DNA of 6,748 nucleotides from Spirochaetaceae bacterium (GTDB taxonomy: Bacteria > Spirochaetota > Spirochaetia > Treponematales > Breznakiellaceae): assembly GCA_031279965.1 (NCBI GenBank), contig JAITHM010000123.1, positions 1-6,748 of the forward strand, in the 5' to 3' direction. This document shows positions 1-5,609 of this stretch, piece after piece (the first letter of the stretch is position 1; each line of letters starts with the position of its first letter). The notes under the pieces are model-generated. The model did not search any database. It was not told where the DNA came from and worked only from the letters and a program-made list of their open reading frames with translations. The translations under genes were made by a program, and so were the position numbers.

Positions 1-2
1 AT

Positions 3-95
3 TGGAGAATAAGAAAAATAGAATTTATAATGAAAGAATCCCGCGAAAAGACACAAGAAATAATGGATAAATTAAGCGTATTGGTAAACAATTAA
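3..95 (+). CDS. possible 3' end of an unidentified gene
   Basis: One plus-strand frame is open from the window edge to a TAA at 93-95 and would encode a short, charged, probably helical C-terminus ending in DKLSVLVNN. No domain can be recognised from about 30 residues. A second frame is open from 71 to a TGA at 182-184 and runs across the thrH start, so the true frame is uncertain, and a frameshifted gene remnant is also possible. Nothing else identifiable lies in 1-164 apart from the candidate thrH promoter. Confidence 0.25.
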   Translation, partial: WRIRKIEFIMKESREKTQEIMDKLSVLVNN

Positions 96-129
96 ATATA
101 CGGGGAGCAGATTTTCCGAGAGCATTGGG

Positions 130-158
130 TAGACAACGCCTAGAATACGAACTATGCT
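130..158 (+). promoter_or_regulatory. candidate sigma-70-type promoter for thrH, leaderless
   Basis: TAGACA (130-135) and TATGCT (153-158) are separated by 17 bp and lie just before thrH. The -10 box ends 6 nt before the ATG at 165, so transcription would start at or next to the start codon. No Shine-Dalgarno-like sequence precedes the ATG, which fits a leaderless mRNA. The -10 hexamer is imperfect, so this is weaker than the lspA and ade promoters. Confidence 0.35.
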
Positions 159-164
159 TACAGC

Positions 165-779
165 ATGAAGCTTGTTTGCCTTGATCTTGAAGGAGTGCTC
201 GTGCCGGAAATCTGGATTGCCTTTGCCGAGGCAACAGGAATACCGGAACTTCGCCGCACGACCCGTGATGAACCTGATTATAATGCGTTAATGGCGTTTC
301 GCCTTGAAATTCTCAATCAACGGCAGTATAAACTGCACGATATTCAGCGCGTCATAAGTACTATGGAGCCGCTTGACGGGGCAATTGAGTTTTGCGCCGC
401 GATTCGGGAACGCACTCAACTTATCATTTTGTCGGACACGTTTGAACAATTTGCCGCGCCGCTTATGAAGAAACTTTCCTACCCAACACTATTTTGCAAT
501 ACGCTCAAAATTGCTGATGACGGGCAGATTACCGGCTGGAAGCTCCGCCAAGATAACGGCAAAAAGCACGCCGTCGATGCCTTTGCCTCGTGTAATATCA
601 GCGTATTTGCCGCGGGAGATTCGTTCAACGATCTTGCGATGATACAGAGCGCCCGTTCAGGATGTCTTTTTCGCGCTCCACAGGCAATACGCACGGCAAA
701 TCCCGCGATCCCTGCTGTTGACGGCTACACTGAACTTCGTGCACAGATTGATGCCTTCCTTGCAGCACCTGATTTTTAG
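165..779 (+). CDS. thrH: ThrH-type HAD phosphatase: phosphoserine phosphatase / phosphoserine:homoserine phosphotransferase
   Basis: This 204-residue cytoplasmic HAD-superfamily enzyme closely resembles Pseudomonas ThrH over its whole length, including the N-terminal signature LDLEGVLVPEIWIAFAE. ThrH removes phosphate from phosphoserine and can pass it to homoserine, linking serine and threonine metabolism. HAD motif I is D7-L8-E9 (nucleophile Asp7; Glu9 is typical of ThrH instead of the usual Asp). Motif II is Ser90 in ILSDTF, motif III lysine is in the NGKK stretch (131-134), and motif IV is GDSFND (151-156). The length is normal for the family. The ATG at 165 places the motif I Asp at residue 7, as expected, and has no ribosome-binding site. 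An upstream ATG at 154-156 is out of frame and meets a stop at once. The gene stands alone and overlaps the 3' end of ade tail-to-tail by 4 nt. The family call is strong; which activity dominates here is not shown by sequence. Confidence 0.95.
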   Translation: MKLVCLDLEGVLVPEIWIAFAEATGIPELRRTTRDEPDYNALMAFRLEILNQRQYKLHDIQRVISTMEPLDGAIEFCAAIRERTQLIILSDTFEQFAAPLMKKLSYPTLFCNTLKIADDGQITGWKLRQDNGKKHAVDAFASCNISVFAAGDSFNDLAMIQSARSGCLFRAPQAIRTANPAIPAVDGYTELRAQIDAFLAAPDF

Positions 780-2524
780 AGAGCCGGGCCGGATGGCACT
801 TCCAACGGAATAAACTGATATGCCCCAACGTCAAAAAGTCCGTGGTCGGTAATTTTAAGCTCTGGAATTACCGCAAGCGACATAAAGCAGAGCGTCATCA
901 CCGGATCAATCGCGGGATTTACGCCAAGTTCCGTGCAGGCGCAGCGTTTAATGCTGTCCAGCCGTTCCTTGACCCACAGCGCGTCACGGTCACTGAGAAT
1001 GCCGGCCAACGGCAGCGGCATTGAAACAAGCTCAGCGCGATCTTTTACCAGCACAACGCCGCCGCCCTGCGCCAAAAGACACTGAACAGCAGCTTCCATA
1101 TCCGCATCAGACGCACCAACGGTAATAATGTTATGCGAATCATGCGCTATCGAAATGGCGATGGCTCCAGCATTGAGTCCATACCCGCGGATAAGGCCCA
1201 GCGCCACGTTTCCTGTCCCACAGTGCCGTTCAATAACGGCAATTTTAACAACAGGAATCTTGGCATCAAAAATAAATTCGCCGGCGGACGATCGTTTAAC
1301 GCGCGCCGTTCCTTTTCCTGTCAAGACCGTATCCGCTTTCATATCAATAACATAGACCGTATCACTGGAAAGAGGCAGCCGGAGTTTTTCCTGGGAAAAA
1401 TCTTTAACATGAAAGCTTCCCCGCACCGTGCTGTCATCGTGACGAGCTGTTGAAGCATGGTAAACGCCATCTTCGGCAACGAGCGCCCCCCCAATAAACA
1501 CTTTTTGCACCCGGAAATCGTGCAGATTATCAACCAGTGCAAGATCGGCGCGGAGTCCTGGGGCAATGCCGCCCTGGTCATGCAGCCGGAAACATTCGGC
1601 GGCGTTGAGCGTTGCCATGCGAATTGCCGTCATTGGGGAAAGGCCTGCATCAACAGCCATGCGGAGATAGCCGTCAACATGGCCTTCGTCAATTATTGTC
1701 TGCGGCTGTCTGTCATCGGAACAAAAAACAAAACGCCGTTCATTTTCTTTAGTAACGCAGGGTAAAAGCGCCCGCAAATTCCGGCAGGCGGAACCTTGCC
1801 GGAGCATAACATACATTCCCCGTGCCAGGCGGTCGTAAACTTCTTCCGGTGTTTCACATTCATGATCGTCGTGGACGCGCGCTGCGGTATAGGCGTTGAG
1901 CGCAAGGCCGTTCAGGCCGGGGCAATGGCCGTCAATCAATTTACCGGCATGATACGCCGCAAGAATTTTGTCCAGTACGTGACTTTCTGCCTGAACGACA
2001 GCAGGGAAATTCATCAGTTCGCCAAGTCCCAGCACGCGGTCACAGTTAAGCGGCTCGGTCATTGCGGCGGCCTCCAGCACTGCGCCGGATTGTTCGAATG
2101 GTGTTGTGGGAACACAAGACGGAAGCATATACGCAATGCCCAGCGCGGTTTTTTCCGCCGCCTTAAACATATATTCAAGTCCGGTAAGTCCGGCAATATT
2201 GACGATTTCGTGCGGGTCGCTGACAATCATCGTTGTTCCCATCGGCACAAGCAAACGCCCCAGTTCTTCAGGGCAGAGGTGAGTTGATTCAATGTGCATG
2301 TGGCTGTCGATAAAGCCCGGCAGCACAAAAAGCCCCCGGACATCAATTTCATGAGCCCCTTTATAGCTGCCTATTCCAGCAATACGGTCATCGCACAGGG
2401 CAAGGTCCCCAGTAACAAAGTTGCCTGAGTAGACATCGGCAATAGTTCCGCCTTTAAGCACAAGATCAGCTTGAATCCGTCCAGAGGCAACATCAATCAG
2501 TTTTTTTAAGTTGGCTTTTGTCAT
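776..2524 (-). CDS. ade: adenine deaminase (Ade, amidohydrolase superfamily)
   Basis: This 582-residue cytoplasmic metalloenzyme converts adenine to hypoxanthine and ammonia in purine salvage. The N-terminus (KKLIDVASGRIQADLVLKGG) matches the Ade family start. The amidohydrolase domain carries metal-binding DSHMHIES (73-80), SDPHEIVN (102-109), Glu169 in GELMNFP, His200 in DGHCPGL, HDDHECET (218-225), RQGSA (242-246) and FCSDD (268-272). The C-terminal Ade domain follows, with AHDSHNI at 460-466. The length is typical and no key motif is missing. The ATG at 2524 gives the expected N-terminus but has no Shine-Dalgarno sequence; a strong promoter abuts it, so the message may be leaderless. rsfS ends 18 bp upstream on the same strand, so read-through from the LCP-rsfS pair is also possible. 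The 3' end overlaps thrH by 4 nt with no room for a terminator. Confidence 0.96.
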   Translation of the reverse strand: MTKANLKKLIDVASGRIQADLVLKGGTIADVYSGNFVTGDLALCDDRIAGIGSYKGAHEIDVRGLFVLPGFIDSHMHIESTHLCPEELGRLLVPMGTTMIVSDPHEIVNIAGLTGLEYMFKAAEKTALGIAYMLPSCVPTTPFEQSGAVLEAAAMTEPLNCDRVLGLGELMNFPAVVQAESHVLDKILAAYHAGKLIDGHCPGLNGLALNAYTAARVHDDHECETPEEVYDRLARGMYVMLRQGSACRNLRALLPCVTKENERRFVFCSDDRQPQTIIDEGHVDGYLRMAVDAGLSPMTAIRMATLNAAECFRLHDQGGIAPGLRADLALVDNLHDFRVQKVFIGGALVAEDGVYHASTARHDDSTVRGSFHVKDFSQEKLRLPLSSDTVYVIDMKADTVLTGKGTARVKRSSAGEFIFDAKIPVVKIAVIERHCGTGNVALGLIRGYGLNAGAIAISIAHDSHNIITVGASDADMEAAVQCLLAQGGGVVLVKDRAELVSMPLPLAGILSDRDALWVKERLDSIKRCACTELGVNPAIDPVMTLCFMSLAVIPELKITDHGLFDVGAYQFIPLEVPSGPAL

Positions 2525-2531
2525 AAAACGT

Positions 2532-2559
2532 ATTATACGCTTTTATTCGATATTGCCAA
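2532..2559 (-). promoter_or_regulatory. sigma-70-type promoter for ade, inside the rsfS 3' end
   Basis: Read on the minus strand, TTGGCA (2554-2559, 5 of 6 consensus bases) is followed after 16 bp by a perfect TATAAT (2532-2537). Only 7 nt separate the -10 box from the ade ATG, so the predicted transcript starts at or one base before the A of ATG. The -35 box lies inside the last rsfS codons. No ribosome-binding site is present, and no purine riboswitch could fit between this promoter and the gene. Confidence 0.65.
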
Positions 2560-2902
2560 TCCGCGTGATGAGTCCTTCGCTCCAGAGGTTTTCAAGCTCA
2601 TAAAATTCGCGCGCCTGGCTATTCATAAGATGAACAACAATTGAACCTAAATCGGCAAGACTCCAGTTTTCGTCTTTGGTTCGTTTGGCCCCGCCGCGCC
2701 GTGTTTCAACGCCCGCTTCTACCGTCCATTCTTTGATAAGCCGTTCAAGGCCGGAGCGGTGCGTTCCGCTGGTTACCGTAACGATGATAAAAAAATCCGT
2801 CCACGAAGCCAGCGCACGGAGATCAATAACAACAACATCTTTGCCGTTGTGTTCAGCAAGCAAGCTGCCCAGTTTGCGGGCTTTGTCAGTTAAATCGTCC
2901 AT
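2543..2902 (-). CDS. rsfS: ribosomal silencing factor RsfS (Iojap/YbeB family)
   Basis: This 119-residue protein belongs to the RsfS family, which binds ribosomal protein uL14 on the 50S subunit and blocks subunit joining when nutrients are scarce. Family features are visible in order: KDVVVIDLRALASWTDFFII, a basic middle, the W-S-L-A-D-L-G-S-I-V-V-H-L segment and the closing REFYELENLWSEG. A longer reading from a TTG at 2917 would add five residues, but the ATG at 2902 has an AGGGA site 5 nt upstream and the TTG has none, so the ATG is preferred. The gene overlaps the end of the LCP gene by 17 nt, which indicates an operon and probable translational coupling. ade follows 18 bp downstream with its own promoter. 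Confidence 0.93.
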   Translation of the reverse strand: MDDLTDKARKLGSLLAEHNGKDVVVIDLRALASWTDFFIIVTVTSGTHRSGLERLIKEWTVEAGVETRRGGAKRTKDENWSLADLGSIVVHLMNSQAREFYELENLWSEGLITRIGNIE

Positions 2903-4082
2903 TATAGTCCCTGCCAAGTATCAGTGTAAAATCTGCTTTATAATTAGGATCGTGCAAATCTTCTTCAAATTCATCTTCCGAATTATCCTGAATAACAATA
3001 TCACAGTGCATAATTTCGGCAAAATTTTCCGCTTCAAGAGGATGATTAAAATGGTCGATGATTTGTGTTTTTTCGTAATTGCTCCGGTCGGCGTTTGATA
3101 CATTGACGACATCGTAGCCAAATCCCCGGATAAGCTCCGCCGTACGCCCGGCAAGGCCGGAAATGTTTGTTCCATTGAGTACTTCAACGGTGATGATGCG
3201 GTCAATGCCCGCCCGCTCTCCCTGACGGGTAAGCGCCGTAAGCGTCTGGCGCACAATATCTTTAATCAAACCGCCGTCGTAGTGGGGGATAAGCAGAGTT
3301 TCGCCGGAAACATCGCGGTAATTACCACTTATCTGCTGCACAGTGATGCGGTCGGTATCAATATTTGTCCATTGATTAAACAGGTTGATGCGCGTCCGGT
3401 GATTCATGCTGGAACGCATCAACGAACCAAGCAGCTTGTCGATTTGTTTTTGTTTGATAAATTCATTTTGTTCGCTTAAACGTTTAAGCAAACCGATAAA
3501 AAAACGCTGATGCCGCTGGCGCATCGAATCGGCATCTTCATCATCATACACCAGGTAACTGCACGCCTTATCGCCGTCAAGTGTTGTCCAGCCGGAAGGG
3601 AATAGCACCGAATCTGCCCCTTTGAATATTTCCACAGCCGAAGGAATAAAAATTCGCACACCATCAAGGACATCAATAGTCCGCGCAAGCGAAGCAAGAT
3701 CAAAAATGATGGTATTTTGAATTTCGATACCCAAAAGGCTTTCAACTTCAGCTTCAAAATCGCCTATTTTACGGCCGTTGTAGACAATATCAATACGGTC
3801 AACGCGGTTTATTTGTTTAATGATGCGGCCAACATCTCCCGGTATGTTAAAAATTGCCGCCCGGTGAGTTTCAGGATAATAAAGCAGTGTATAGGCTGCA
3901 AGCGGTTTTTTTTGATTTTCAATAATAAAAAGTGTGTGAATGACGCGCTCTTCGCCGCCTTTTGATTTGAGAAAATCCAGCTGAAATGTCGCCGACAAAT
4001 AGATAAACACGCCGCCTGAGATAATAATCAACATGATTGCGGCAACAAGTAAAATGCTTATGTTGATGTTAATTCTTCGCAC
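2886..4082 (-). CDS. divergent LytR-CpsA-Psr (LCP) family protein with LytR_C domain
   Basis: This 398-residue protein is predicted to be anchored in the inner membrane by one N-terminal helix (about residues 8-30), with the rest outside the cytoplasm. Residues about 48-200 resemble an LCP catalytic domain, including LDGDKACSYLV near 168-178 and RQRHQRF near 188-194. Residues about 297-395 match a LytR_C domain (VEVLNGTNISGLAG at 299-312, ending in TLILGRDY at 386-393). Canonical LCP enzymes transfer lipid-linked glycopolymers to the cell wall. Here the usual IPRDT-type motif reads IPGDV (80-84), and the R-x-R after the LDG-AL-Y stretch is replaced by an acidic run (YDDEDAD, 179-185), so classical transferase activity is doubtful. 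The start is GTG at 4082 with no clear ribosome site; a small upstream reading frame overlaps it. The gene overlaps rsfS by 17 nt. Family assignment is good, function open. Confidence 0.82.
   Translation of the reverse strand: MRRININISILLVAAIMLIIISGGVFIYLSATFQLDFLKSKGGEERVIHTLFIIENQKKPLAAYTLLYYPETHRAAIFNIPGDVGRIIKQINRVDRIDIVYNGRKIGDFEAEVESLLGIEIQNTIIFDLASLARTIDVLDGVRIFIPSAVEIFKGADSVLFPSGWTTLDGDKACSYLVYDDEDADSMRQRHQRFFIGLLKRLSEQNEFIKQKQIDKLLGSLMRSSMNHRTRINLFNQWTNIDTDRITVQQISGNYRDVSGETLLIPHYDGGLIKDIVRQTLTALTRQGERAGIDRIITVEVLNGTNISGLAGRTAELIRGFGYDVVNVSNADRSNYEKTQIIDHFNHPLEAENFAEIMHCDIVIQDNSEDEFEEDLHDPNYKADFTLILGRDYNGRFN
2908..2912 (-). promoter_or_regulatory. ribosome-binding site deciding the rsfS start
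   Basis: AGGGA on the minus strand, 5 nt before the ATG at 2902 and inside the coding end of the LCP gene. It supports the ATG over the TTG at 2917. Confidence 0.55.
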
Positions 4083-4125
4083 TGCACACCATAGAATCCG
4101 CCGCCCAAGAGCTGCTCCCCAACAC
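4069..4125 (-). CDS. possible leader peptide overlapping the LCP start
   Basis: A GTG at 4125 is preceded by AGGAG with a 6-nt spacer and opens an 18-codon frame that ends 14 nt inside the LCP gene, in a different frame. The LCP GTG at 4082 has no good ribosome site, so translation of this short frame could feed initiation of the LCP gene. The peptide (starting MLGSSSWAADS) has no recognisable features and may be spurious. CCGGA and TCCGG arms (4125-4129 and 4140-4144 on the plus strand) could hide the AGGAG in a loop. Confidence 0.2.
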   Translation of the reverse strand: MLGSSSWAADSMVCSAKN

Positions 4126-4145
4126 CGGATACTCCTTACTCCGGC

Positions 4146-4174
4146 ATGATACCAAAATAATATCCTTTAATGAA
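4146..4174 (-). promoter_or_regulatory. weak candidate promoter for the LCP-rsfS operon
   Basis: On the minus strand TTCATT (4169-4174) is followed after 17 bp by TATCAT (4146-4151). It would give a 5' leader of about 57-60 nt for the LCP gene, containing the AGGAG site of the short upstream frame. The -35 match is poor. Confidence 0.28.
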
Positions 4175-4211
4175 CTACCCATTTTGAATGGCGTACACCA
4201 AAACAGACCAC

Positions 4212-4240
4212 CTGACAAAAAATACATTTAGGCATATAAT
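4212..4240 (+). promoter_or_regulatory. strong sigma-70-type promoter for lspA, leaderless
   Basis: CTGACA (4212-4217, 5 of 6 consensus) and a perfect TATAAT (4235-4240) are separated by the optimal 17 bp. The -10 box ends 6 nt before the lspA ATG, so transcription should begin at or beside the start codon. The 6-nt interval cannot hold a ribosome-binding site. This is the clearest of three similar arrangements in the window. Confidence 0.75.
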
Positions 4241-4246
4241 CAACGC

Positions 4247-4804
4247 ATGGTAGTTTCAAAAAAAGCACTGGTAGAACGTCTTCTTCCCCTTGTGCTGACT
4301 ATGGGTGTGATTATTCTGGATCAGACTACAAAATATGTCATCGTGAAAAATTGGCCTATTACTGAAGATTCAAGCGGTATTTTGATTAACGATGTTTTTG
4401 ATAATGATGTTCTTAAAATTATTCATATCCGCAACCGGGCTATTGCCTTTAGTTTAGGAACAAATGTGCCCGATTCAATTAAACCGGCACTGTTTAGCTT
4501 CCTGCCACTGCTTGTTCTGCTGCTTCTTATTGGTTACTACGTTAAGTCTAATGAATGGACACGCACACAGCGATGGGCGCTTGCAGGGATATTTGGCGGC
4601 GGGCTTGGAAACATTATCGACAGAATCTATCCGCACGGCGGCATCCGCGGCGTTGTTGATTTTATCAGCATAAAATTCTGGGGGATTTTTGGTCTTGCGC
4701 GCTGGCCGGCTTTTAACATAGCCGACGCTACTGTTGTTGTTTGTGTTATCTTTTTATTTATCACGATGTTAATTCCGGCAAAAAAATCAAAGGGGAATGT
4801 ATGA
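4247..4804 (+). CDS. lspA: lipoprotein signal peptidase II (LspA)
   Basis: This 185-residue inner-membrane aspartyl peptidase cleaves the signal peptide of diacylglyceryl-modified prolipoproteins. Four hydrophobic segments are visible (about 12-33, 80-98, 108-122 and 160-177). Conserved blocks are LDQTTK (24-29), NRAIAFSLG (63-71, with Ala where the family often has Gly), GGGLGNIIDR (117-126), VVDF with Asp138, and FNIAD with Asp160; the last two aspartates correspond to the catalytic pair. The length is slightly above the usual 150-170 residues. The ATG lies 6 nt after a strong -10 box with no Shine-Dalgarno sequence. The TGA at 4802-4804 overlaps an ATG at 4801-4803, once the start of the small membrane protein now located at 6161. 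The last 14 nt of the gene, including the stop, are part of a 38-bp block duplicated 1360 bp downstream. Confidence 0.96.
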   Translation: MVVSKKALVERLLPLVLTMGVIILDQTTKYVIVKNWPITEDSSGILINDVFDNDVLKIIHIRNRAIAFSLGTNVPDSIKPALFSFLPLLVLLLLIGYYVKSNEWTRTQRWALAGIFGGGLGNIIDRIYPHGGIRGVVDFISIKFWGIFGLARWPAFNIADATVVVCVIFLFITMLIPAKKSKGNV

Positions 4805-4828
4805 CGAAAAAAACAAACACGCTGCTTT
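4791..4828 (+). repeat. 38-bp direct repeat, left copy
   Basis: An exact 38-bp copy of 6151-6188. It carries a ribosome-site-like AGGGG, the last lspA codons and stop, the ATGA overlap and the first codons of the membrane-protein gene. Flanking bases 4790/6150 and 4829/6189 differ between the copies. It marks the left edge of the insertion and behaves like a long target-site duplication or an attachment-site core. Confidence 0.93.
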
Positions 4829-4833
4829 ACTAG
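4801..4833 (+). pseudogene. 10-codon stub of the lspA-coupled membrane-protein gene
   Basis: The ATG overlapping the lspA stop opens MTKKTNTLLY and meets a TAG at 4831-4833. The first nine codons are identical to those of the intact gene at 6161. It is the left-hand product of the 38-bp duplication. Ribosomes finishing lspA would probably reinitiate here, make ten residues and stop. Confidence 0.85.
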
Positions 4834-4845
4834 ACTTGAGTGTGA
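4826..4845 (+). repeat. 20-bp repeat TTTACTAGACTTGAGTGTGA, first of three
   Basis: The same 20 bp occur at 4826-4845, 5474-5493 and 6120-6139, spaced 648 and 646 bp apart. In each gene it encodes (F)TRLECE at the same place, near the right end of the conserved core. The first copy forms the left end of the insert and the third lies next to its right end, so the insert spans about two complete repeat units in a permuted register. Confidence 0.9.
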
Positions 4846-4948
4846 ACAGGTGGAACAGGCAGAACTCTATGTAAAGCTAAAGTTGACAGAGATTTCTATT
4901 GAAAGAGGAAGAGAGATTAAAAAAGTAGAAAAATTTGTATATTTAGAC

Positions 4949-4953
4949 AGGAG
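4949..4953 (+). promoter_or_regulatory. ribosome-binding site deciding a TTG start
   Basis: AGGAG lies 7 nt before the TTG at 4961 and inside the last codons of the copy 0 remnant, whose TAA directly abuts the TTG. It supports TTG as the start of the complete copy, since no in-frame ATG gives the N-terminus shared with copy 2. Confidence 0.6.
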
Positions 4954-4960
4954 AAAATAA

Positions 4961-5605
4961 TTGGATTTTAAAGAGGACCTTTTTACAGAGGTGGTATGGG
5001 TAGGCAATGATAAATACCCTGCTTATCAGGATGTGGACTGGGATATTTCTGAGGAAGAGTCAGAAAGGATAGTCGATAGAGCTATTAAGGATATGGAGGA
5101 AATGGGGTTTTTTAAGCGCCCTGCCCCTAGTGAGATGGAAGAGTTTGAGAAGCCTTTAGCTTCCTCACAGGTGCAAACGCAGAACTCCTCCCTTTCCTAT
5201 TTCCATCAAAAAGTAATAGAACAGTTAGAAAAAGAGCTTGACCCTAAAACAGCTGAACCTGATGATATCAGGGCATGGCTCCGTTTAAACGCAGGCATCG
5301 AAGGGCAGAACGCCGATACTATCATTGAATTCTTCCAATCTAACTCTCAGCAATCTTCCTTTAAGCTGTTAAACTCAATGGCTGTTGTAAAAGCCTTTGT
5401 TAGAAGGGAGGAAGCTAACGTCAAGAAGTCTGATGAAGAGAGAAACCAGGGAAAGGCTCCAGAAAAAAAGATTTTTACTAGACTTGAGTGTGAGATAGTA
5501 TCAGAGTCACTTAGTGAGATTAGAGTAAAGATGTTATATATTTATATGCAAAGAGGAAGGGAAATTAAAAGAGTAGAGAAACAGTTTTCTATTACTAAGG
5601 AGTAA
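4961..5605 (+). CDS. unrecognised tandem-family protein, complete copy (copy 1)
   Basis: This 214-residue protein matches no family I can name. It is acidic and soluble-looking, with no signal peptide or membrane segment. Three parts are visible. The N-terminal part (1-66) has a motif shared with copy 2: EVV-x-x-GNDK-x-PA, then DV-x-WDI-x-EE. The middle (67-182) is a polar, probably helical core almost identical to that of copy 2, beginning ASSQ and ending TRLECEIVSE. The C-terminal tail (183-214) contains QRGREIKRVEK and is shared loosely with copy 0. The start is a TTG with AGGAG 7 nt upstream, directly after the stop of copy 0. Copy 2 starts 4 nt after this stop, so the genes form a tight operon. 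Arginine codons are mostly AGA/AGG, unlike lspA and ade, which suggests transfer. Function is unknown; a defence, immunity-protein or antigenic-variation role would be speculation. Confidence 0.8.
   Translation: MDFKEDLFTEVVWVGNDKYPAYQDVDWDISEEESERIVDRAIKDMEEMGFFKRPAPSEMEEFEKPLASSQVQTQNSSLSYFHQKVIEQLEKELDPKTAEPDDIRAWLRLNAGIEGQNADTIIEFFQSNSQQSSFKLLNSMAVVKAFVRREEANVKKSDEERNQGKAPEKKIFTRLECEIVSESLSEIRVKMLYIYMQRGREIKRVEKQFSITKE
5159..5506 (+). repeat. 348-bp conserved core, copy 1
   Basis: This stretch aligns without gaps to 5805-6152, offset by 646 bp, with 12 mismatches by hand count (about 96.6% identity). It encodes residues 67-182. The left edge is abrupt: DNA upstream of GCTTCCTC differs strongly between the copies. 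The right edge is set by truncation of copy 2, so the true shared block may extend further; in copy 0 identity stops at 4845. Confidence 0.92.
5597..5602 (+). promoter_or_regulatory. ribosome-binding site of copy 2
   Basis: AAGGAG lies 7 nt before the ATG at 5610 and overlaps the last codons of copy 1, supporting this start and translational coupling. Confidence 0.75.
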
Positions 5606-5609
5606 AAGT

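Larger units (their letters stand above)
4826..4960 (+). pseudogene. 3' remnant of a tandem-family gene (copy 0)
   Basis: In the frame of the family this stretch reads FTRLECEQVEQAEL and continues to VYLDRRK before a TAA at 4958-4960. It aligns with the C-terminal 42 or so residues of the complete copy (shared TRLECE, then RGREIK-VEK near the end), but it differs from that copy immediately after TRLECE. All upstream family sequence is missing and is replaced by the lspA junction at 4828. The frame runs back to the lspA stop without an ATG; a GTG at 4850 has no ribosome site, so it is probably not translated. It shows that at least one more family gene stood upstream of the complete copy in the source array. 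Confidence 0.8.

Noticed and set aside
96..164. tRNA gene or terminator upstream of thrH
   Set aside because: No cloverleaf, CCA-adjacent acceptor pairing or T-arm consensus was found, and no stable GC-rich hairpin followed by a T run.
1796..2287. 163-codon plus-strand reading frame opposite ade
   Set aside because: It lies wholly antisense to the strongly supported ade gene and has no recognisable domain or ribosome site; the same holds for the other frames opposite ade and the LCP gene.
2903..2917. Longer RsfS start at TTG 2917
   Set aside because: It has no ribosome site and increases the overlap with the LCP gene to 32 nt; the ATG at 2902 has AGGGA at a suitable distance.
5159..5506. 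Core repeat as a base-composition outlier inside the family genes
   Set aside because: Hand count gives about 42% G+C for the core and about 42% for the head of copy 1, so composition does not set it apart.
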